A stretch of 64,000 bases of DNA, taken from Pseudomonas putida. GTDB lineage: Bacteria > Pseudomonadota > Gammaproteobacteria > Pseudomonadales > Pseudomonadaceae. Numbering within the stretch: the stretch's first letter is position 1; each line of letters starts with the position of its first letter. The stretch covers positions 1,035,952 through 1,099,951 of the forward strand of contig NZ_MNAH01000001.1 of NCBI RefSeq assembly GCF_001976065.1. The letters are read 5' to 3'. This document shows, in pieces, positions 59,349 through 64,000 of this stretch. The position numbers and the translations under genes were made by a program. Below the pieces are notes generated by a model. That model did not search any database. It was given only the letters and a program-made list of their open reading frames with translations, and was not told where the DNA came from.

Positions 59349-61190
59349 TTACGCCTGAGCCCTGCCGGGCGCCACGCTGCTGATTGCGTCCTCGAAATCC
59401 CTGACGAAGCGCGGCGTGTCGAAAAGCACCGAGTGCTCGCGGCCCTTGTGCAGGCGCGCGCGCAAGGCGGGCAACAGATCAGCCTGGGTGGCCAGTTCGA
59501 CGGCACGTTCTTCGTACTCGGCCAGCGTGGTGGTGATCAGCTCCGGCAGGTCCAGCGCCGTCAGCAGGCTGCCCGCCATGCGTGAGGCAAAAGTGCGTCC
59601 CGAGCGGGTCAGTACTGGCAGGCCCATCCACAAGGCATCGTTGGCCGTGGTGCCGGCGTTGAACGGATACGCGTCCAGGAACAGGTCCGCGGCGCTGTAG
59701 CGGGCCAGGTATTGTGCCGGTGCGACGCGCGGGGCGAACAGCAGGCGTGCCGGGTCAACGCCCTGTGCCTGGGCCCTGGCGCAGAGGTTTTCCTGGGCCC
59801 AGGGGTTGTCGGCCAGCAGCCACAACACACTCTCGGGGGCGCGCTGCAGAATGCGCATCCAGCAGTCGAATACCTCTTCGTTGAACTTGTAGTTGTTGTT
59901 GAACGAGCAAAACACGAAGCGGTCCTGCGGCAAGCCGCACTCGGTGCGGGTCGGCAACGCCGCAACGGGGCGTTGGCGGTCGCTGCACTGGTAGATTTGC
60001 GCCAGGTACAGCGGTGTCTCGCTGTAGTACGCCTTCTCGCTGTCGGGGATCAGGTAGCGGTCGGCGATCACGAAATCGATGCCAGGCAGGCCGGTCGACC
60101 CAGGAAAACCCAGGTAAGTCATTTGCACCGCGGCCGGGCGGTAGGCCGGAATGTCCGGACGCGCTCCGGAGGTCAGCCCATGAAGGTCGATGAGGATGTC
60201 GATCTCATGGTTGCGAATGCATTGTGCGGCGCTCGCATCATCCATGGCGTCGATGCGCACGAAGTGGTCCATCGCCCGCTTGACCCGCTCGCGCAAGGCC
60301 GACCCGTCTTCGCGGGTCCAGCAAAAACCGTACACCTCGAAGCGTTCCCGATCGATCAACTCGAACAGCTCCACGGTCAGCAATGACACCGCGTGCAGGC
60401 AGAAGTCCGACGACAGGAACCCGATGCGCAGCTTTTGATGGCCATAGCCTTGGGGCGAAGCCAGGGCGGGGACCCGGACATTGACCCGCTCTTTGACAAA
60501 GTGCACCGCAGCGGCCAGTTGCAGGCCGGGGTCATCGCTGCCGGCGAGCAGGGCCAGGGGCGAGGAGGCCTTGAGCAGGTCGCCCCGGCTCAGGCCCGCC
60601 GGCGGCTCATACACCGGCCAGACACACTGTTTCTGGCGCAGGTGCACCCAGTGCTGGATCACCTTGGGTTGAGCCGGGTCGGCTTCCAGGCTGGTACGCA
60701 GGATGGCTTCGGATTTCTGCAGCTGACGGGTTTCTTCCAGCAGACGACCCAGGTTATTGCAGGTCATCAGGTACAGCTCGCGGCTTTGTGCGGTGTCGAC
60801 CAGGTTTTCATCAAGCATCGACTGCCAGATGGCCAGGGCTTCCTGCGGTTTTTGCTGGCGCTCCAGCAAGGTCCCCAGGTTGAACCAGGCCTGGGCAAAT
60901 TCCGGGTTCTGGGCGATGGCGGCGCGGTAGGCGGTCTCTGCGTCCTGTATCTGCCCCAATTGAGTCAGGGTGGCTCCCAGGTTGAACTGGATAATGTAAT
61001 TGACCGACGAATGACAGTGCTGCAGCCAGCGCTGGTAGAGCGCTGCGGCATCCCTGATGCGCTGCGCGCCATTGAGCCGTTCTGCGGTTTCGAGCAACTT
61101 CATCGGTTCCAGCGCGACACCTTCGGCCAGCTGCAGAGCTGCGGCCAGCACGACGTCGAGGTTCGGGCTCTCAAGATTCTCTCTAGGCAT
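59349..61190 (-). CDS. SPINDLY-type (GT41) O-GlcNAc transferase-like protein with TPR repeats
   Basis: The 613-residue protein has N-terminal tetratricopeptide repeats (for example FNLGATLTQLGQIQDAETAYRAAIAQNPEFAQAWFNLGTLLERQQKPQEAL, about residues 68-120). The C-terminal GT41 catalytic region carries LRIGFLSSDFCLHAVSLL, LIDLHGLTSGARPDIPAYRPAAVQMTYLGFPGSTG, FCSFNNNYKFNEEVFDCWMRIL and PFNAGTTANDALWMGLPVLT. This is the pattern of bacterial OGT/SPINDLY enzymes that glycosylate Ser/Thr in the cytoplasm. It is directly downstream of the giant Thr-rich repeat gene, with a terminator between, so that protein is the obvious candidate substrate. Donor sugar unknown. Confidence 0.9.
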   Translation of the reverse strand: MPRENLESPNLDVVLAAALQLAEGVALEPMKLLETAERLNGAQRIRDAAALYQRWLQHCHSSVNYIIQFNLGATLTQLGQIQDAETAYRAAIAQNPEFAQAWFNLGTLLERQQKPQEALAIWQSMLDENLVDTAQSRELYLMTCNNLGRLLEETRQLQKSEAILRTSLEADPAQPKVIQHWVHLRQKQCVWPVYEPPAGLSRGDLLKASSPLALLAGSDDPGLQLAAAVHFVKERVNVRVPALASPQGYGHQKLRIGFLSSDFCLHAVSLLTVELFELIDRERFEVYGFCWTREDGSALRERVKRAMDHFVRIDAMDDASAAQCIRNHEIDILIDLHGLTSGARPDIPAYRPAAVQMTYLGFPGSTGLPGIDFVIADRYLIPDSEKAYYSETPLYLAQIYQCSDRQRPVAALPTRTECGLPQDRFVFCSFNNNYKFNEEVFDCWMRILQRAPESVLWLLADNPWAQENLCARAQAQGVDPARLLFAPRVAPAQYLARYSAADLFLDAYPFNAGTTANDALWMGLPVLTRSGRTFASRMAGSLLTALDLPELITTTLAEYEERAVELATQADLLPALRARLHKGREHSVLFDTPRFVRDFEDAISSVAPGRAQA

Positions 61191-61210
61191 TTTGCGCGAA
61201 GGTCTCTTCC

Positions 61211-61247
61211 AATAAAAAAATACCGAGCTCTTTCGAGCCCGGTATCG
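61211..61247 (-). terminator. Rho-independent terminator after the giant repeat gene (minus strand)
   Basis: Read leftward, ATACCGGGCTC, a GAAA loop and GAGCTCGGTAT form an 11-bp stem with one mismatch, followed by TTTTTTATT. It lies between the stop of the repeat protein and the start of the GT41 gene, and separates or attenuates their transcripts. Confidence 0.88.
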
Positions 61248-61273
61248 GATCAGTCAAGGTTTACCACTGAAGA

Positions 61274-64000
61274 TCAGTGAATCCAAGTCTGCACATCGGT
61301 TGCAACCAACAATTGCACATCACCATCGTTGAACACGTTGTAGCTGGCGCCGTCGACCGTGGTGGTACCGGCCGCTTGCCACTCGCCACTGTCGCCAGTG
61401 ATGTTGACCGTGTCGTTGTGGTCACCGTTGATGATCATCTGCACGGGTGCCGCGGCACCGCTGTCCACATCCACCTGGCCGGCCTGGCCGAGCTTGCTGA
61501 CGGCTTCGGCGTCGACGGTCACTACGCTGGCCTTGCCGCCATCGGCGGCCAGATCGATAGCCCCCAGGGAATGGGCCTCGACTGCTGTCGAATCCAGCTT
61601 GGTCAGGTCGAAGGACTGATTGCCATTGGCGTCGGTGCGGAACCAGACGTCGGCGATCGTGTGGCTCTGGCCATCGCTGGTTTCATAGCTGCCGTTAAGG
61701 CCGATCAGGTTGCCGTGGTTGAGCTCGGCAGTCTTGGCCACATCCAGGTTGAACTGGGTGATGCCAAGCTCCTTGAGGTTGTGCATCTCTCCCTTGTCAC
61801 TGACGCCATCGTTGTTGGCATCGACCCAGACTTGCAGCGACGCGAACAACTGGTCAGCCCCGTTGACGGCGCCATCATGGTTGCTGTCCAGGCTGATGAG
61901 TGCTTCGAAGCCATCTTTGGCCAGCGAACCGTCCGGCAGACGGAACGAGGAACCGAACAGCTCGGATCCATCGTTGACCTGGCCATCGCCATTGAGGTCG
62001 AGCGTCAGCAGGCCGTCACCGCCAGTGGCCCAGCCGGTCGCTTCCTTGTGACCGTCGGCATTGAGGTCGAACTTGACGCCGGTGCTCAGGTGCGTGGTCT
62101 GCACGCCATCGCCATTGAGGTCCAGGACCAGTGGCGTGGACAGGGCCAGTGCATCGATCTGGGTGGCGCTCATCGCCTGCAGTTGCGCCGTGGTGAACGA
62201 ATCAACCTGGGTCATCGACAGGTGCGACAGTTGCGCCGTGGTCAGCACCGCAGCTTGCGCCGTGGTCAGGGCCGCCACTTGCGCCGTGGTCAGTGCCGCC
62301 ATGTCGGTGGTTTCGATCGCCACGATCTGCGCGGTGGTCAAGGCTGCTACATCAGCGGTTTCCAGAGCGCTGATCTGGGTCGGCTTGAGGGCCGCGATCT
62401 GCGCCGTGGTCAGTGCCGCGACCTGGCCAGTGGTGAACGCTGCCAGTTGGGCAGAGGTCAGGGCGCCGATATCGGCCGTTTCGATGGCCGCCACTTGCGT
62501 GGTGGTCAGGGCTGCGATCTGGGTCACCTTCAACGCCGCCACCTGGGCGGTGCCCAGGGCAACCACCTGGGCGGTGGTCAGAGCAGCGGTCTGCGCAGTG
62601 GTCAGGCTTGCAACGTTGCCCACCGACAGAGCAGCGATGTCCGCGGTTTCAATGGCCGCTACTTGAGTGGTGGTCAATGCCGCAGCTTGTGCCGTGGTCA
62701 ATGCCGCTACCTGAGCGGTGGTCAGGGCGACTACTTGCGCTGTGGTCAGTGCTGCCACATCAACAGTTTCCAGTGCGCTGATCTGGGTCGGTTTCAGGGC
62801 CGCCACTTGAGCGGTGGTCAGGGCTGCAACCTGGGCAGTGGTCAAGGCCACCAGTTGAGTATTGGTCAGTGCGCCCAGGTCGGCGGTTTCCATTGCCGCC
62901 ACTTGCGTGGTGGTCAGGGCCGCGATCTGGGTCGGCTTCAGTGCCGCTACCTGCGCAGTGCTCAGGGCCACCACTTGAGCCGTGGTCAAGGCGGCCACGT
63001 CGGCGGTTTCCAGGGCGCTGATCTGGGTCGGCTTGAGGGCCGCCACCTGGGCCGTGGTCAGTGCCGCCACTTGAGCAGTGGTCAGGGCGACGACGCTGGC
63101 GGTGGTCAGTGCGGCGACATCGGCGGTCTGCAGGGCCGCCACTTGCGTGGTGGTCAGTGCAGCCACTTGGGCCGGTTTCAGGCCGGCCACCTGGGCGGTG
63201 GTCAGTGCCACAACCTGGGCGGTGGTCAACGCAGCGGCCTGCGCGGTGGTCAGGGCCGCAATGCTGGTTACTGGCAAGGCCGCGATATCTGCGGTTTCGA
63301 TGGCCGCCACTTGCGTGGTGGTCAGCGCAGCCACTTGGGCGGTGGTCAGTGCCGCGACCTGGGCCGTGGTCAAGGCCACCACTTGAGCGGTGGTCAAGGC
63401 GGCCACGTCGGCGGTTTCCAGGGCACTGATCTGGGTCGGTTTCAGGGCTGCTACTTGAGCGGTGGTCAGGGCGGCTACCTGAGCGGTGGTCAAGGCGACG
63501 ACGCCAGCGGTGGTCAACGCAGCGATGTCCGCGGTTTCGATGGCCGCCACTTGCGTGGTGGTCAGCGCAGCCACTTGGGCGGTGGCCAGGGCCGCGACCT
63601 GGGCCGTGGTCAATGCCACTACTTGAGCCGTGGTCAAGGCCGCAATATCAGCGGTTTCCATGGCTGCGATCTGCACCGGGGTCAGTGCTGCGACCTGGGC
63701 CGTGGTCAGTGCCGCCACTTGGGCGGTGGTCAGGGCGACGACGCTGGCGGTAGTGAGTGCGGCGACATCGGCGGGCTGCATGGCTGCCACTTGCGTGGTG
63801 GTCAGTGCAGCCACTTGGGCCGGCTTCAGTGCACCCACCTGGGCGGTGGTCAAGGCCACGACCTGGGCGGTGGTCAGGGCAGCGGCCTGCGCCGTGGTCA
63901 GGGCCGCGATGCTGGTCACTGGCAGGGCGGCGATGTCAGCGGTTTCGATGGCCGCCACTTGCGTGGTGGTCAGCGCAGCCACTTGCGCGGTGGTCAGTGC
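61274..64000 (-). CDS. Giant Thr/Ala-rich octapeptide-repeat protein, C-terminal part (probable type I secreted surface protein)
   Basis: The gene is open at the right edge of the window; the last 908 or so residues are visible. About 630 residues consist of 8-residue units of consensus A-A-L-T-T-A-Q-V with variant units ETADI, KPTQI and TTTQV. Next comes a 130-residue segment with five Asp/Asn-Gly-rich EF-hand-like loops (DLNGDGVQT, DLNADGHKE, DLNGDGQVND, DSNHDGAVNG, DANNDGVSDK) that should bind calcium. The final region has DGGKASVVTVDAEAV, VQMIINGDHNDTVNITGD and a C-terminus ending VATDVQTWIH, like C-terminal signals of type I substrates. The neighbouring secretion genes are the likely exporter, and Thr-rich repeats are candidate glycosylation sites for the GT41 enzyme. 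Function as an adhesin or biofilm protein is inferred. Confidence 0.85.
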   Translation of the reverse strand, partial: ALTTAQVAALTTTQVAAIETADIAALPVTSIAALTTAQAAALTTAQVVALTTAQVGALKPAQVAALTTTQVAAMQPADVAALTTASVVALTTAQVAALTTAQVAALTPVQIAAMETADIAALTTAQVVALTTAQVAALATAQVAALTTTQVAAIETADIAALTTAGVVALTTAQVAALTTAQVAALKPTQISALETADVAALTTAQVVALTTAQVAALTTAQVAALTTTQVAAIETADIAALPVTSIAALTTAQAAALTTAQVVALTTAQVAGLKPAQVAALTTTQVAALQTADVAALTTASVVALTTAQVAALTTAQVAALKPTQISALETADVAALTTAQVVALSTAQVAALKPTQIAALTTTQVAAMETADLGALTNTQLVALTTAQVAALTTAQVAALKPTQISALETVDVAALTTAQVVALTTAQVAALTTAQAAALTTTQVAAIETADIAALSVGNVASLTTAQTAALTTAQVVALGTAQVAALKVTQIAALTTTQVAAIETADIGALTSAQLAAFTTGQVAALTTAQIAALKPTQISALETADVAALTTAQIVAIETTDMAALTTAQVAALTTAQAAVLTTAQLSHLSMTQVDSFTTAQLQAMSATQIDALALSTPLVLDLNGDGVQTTHLSTGVKFDLNADGHKEATGWATGGDGLLTLDLNGDGQVNDGSELFGSSFRLPDGSLAKDGFEALISLDSNHDGAVNGADQLFASLQVWVDANNDGVSDKGEMHNLKELGITQFNLDVAKTAELNHGNLIGLNGSYETSDGQSHTIADVWFRTDANGNQSFDLTKLDSTAVEAHSLGAIDLAADGGKASVVTVDAEAVSKLGQAGQVDVDSGAAAPVQMIINGDHNDTVNITGDSGEWQAAGTTTVDGASYNVFNDGDVQLLVATDVQTWIH
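62140..64000 (-). repeat. 24-bp tandem repeat array encoding octapeptide units, with a 120-bp higher-order period
   Basis: The DNA is a near-continuous array of 24-bp units (minus-strand sense: GCC ... CTG ACC ACC GCC CAG GTG). Variant units mark a second period. From one E/Q-T-A-D unit to the next there are mostly 5 octads (40 residues, 120 bp), with 7-octad spacings at a few places. Identical blocks recur, for example at 63301 and 63541, exactly 240 bases apart. The array runs to the window edge. Confidence 0.9.

Noticed and set aside
62061..62666. Plus-strand frames rich in CAVV/ATW repeats opposite the giant repeat gene
   Set aside because: They arise from the 24-bp tandem repeats read backwards; no start signals and no independent support.
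62140..64000. CRISPR array
   Set aside because: The repeats are 24-bp coding units in direct tandem without unique spacers of constant length and without cas genes; they keep an open reading frame.

Overview
The window looks like the chromosome of a Pseudomonas of the fluorescens/putida type. The basis is gene content and order: a ferulate operon with its MarR regulator, aat and acd, a 403-residue creatinase with every catalytic residue at the P. putida position, an OprD porin, paired GlxA/AraC regulators, Pseudomonas-type REP elements and high GC throughout. Everything here was read from sequence alone; no database search was run.

Layout. (1) 1-13.9 kb: a catabolic locus with the tail of an extended SDR dehydrogenase, a FAD oxidoreductase, a TPP-dependent 2-keto-acid decarboxylase-like enzyme, a succinate-semialdehyde-type dehydrogenase, a GntR/FCD regulator, a complete Liv-type ABC importer (J-H-M-G-F) and a YdiJ-type D-2-hydroxyglutarate dehydrogenase. 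Together they suggest uptake and oxidation of an amino acid or hydroxy acid that enters at 2-oxoglutarate or succinate. (2) 14.0-15.74 kb: a tyrosine integrase broken by a one-base frameshift, beside the 3' end of a tRNA-Pro gene and its terminator, which is the scar of an integrated element. (3) 16.0-34.7 kb: the most remarkable region, a predicted sphingolipid (ceramide) synthesis, head-group and export locus. A rightward operon carries a fatty-acyl-AMP ligase, a CerR-like reductase, an ACP, a serine palmitoyltransferase-like enzyme and an MsbA-like exporter. A divergent leftward operon carries a bCerS/YghO-like N-acyltransferase, a MobA-like nucleotidyltransferase, an extra LptF/LptG pair, a CDP-alcohol phosphotransferase, a DAG/ceramide-kinase-like enzyme, a Tam41-like cytidylyltransferase and a metallophosphoesterase. 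A LicC-like cytidylyltransferase and a GT-A/ELM1 fusion glycosyltransferase follow.

(4) 35.2-40.3 kb: creatinase, an MHS-type transporter and two GlxA-type AraC regulators. (5) 40.6-52 kb: ferulate/hydroxycinnamate catabolism (AAHS transporter, OprD porin, MarR regulator, ech, vdh, fcs, aat, acd). (6) 52-54.5 kb: small conserved proteins, a PrpA-like phosphatase, a CigR-like protein and a glycine-rich exported protein.

(7) 54.7-64 kb: a type I secretion system (PrtD/HlyD/TolC types) facing a very large Thr-rich protein made of 8-residue repeats (open at the window edge), with EF-hand-like calcium loops at its C-terminus. Just downstream of that gene lies a SPINDLY-type (GT41) O-GlcNAc transferase-like gene, so the four genes may form one secretion and glycosylation unit for a repetitive surface protein.
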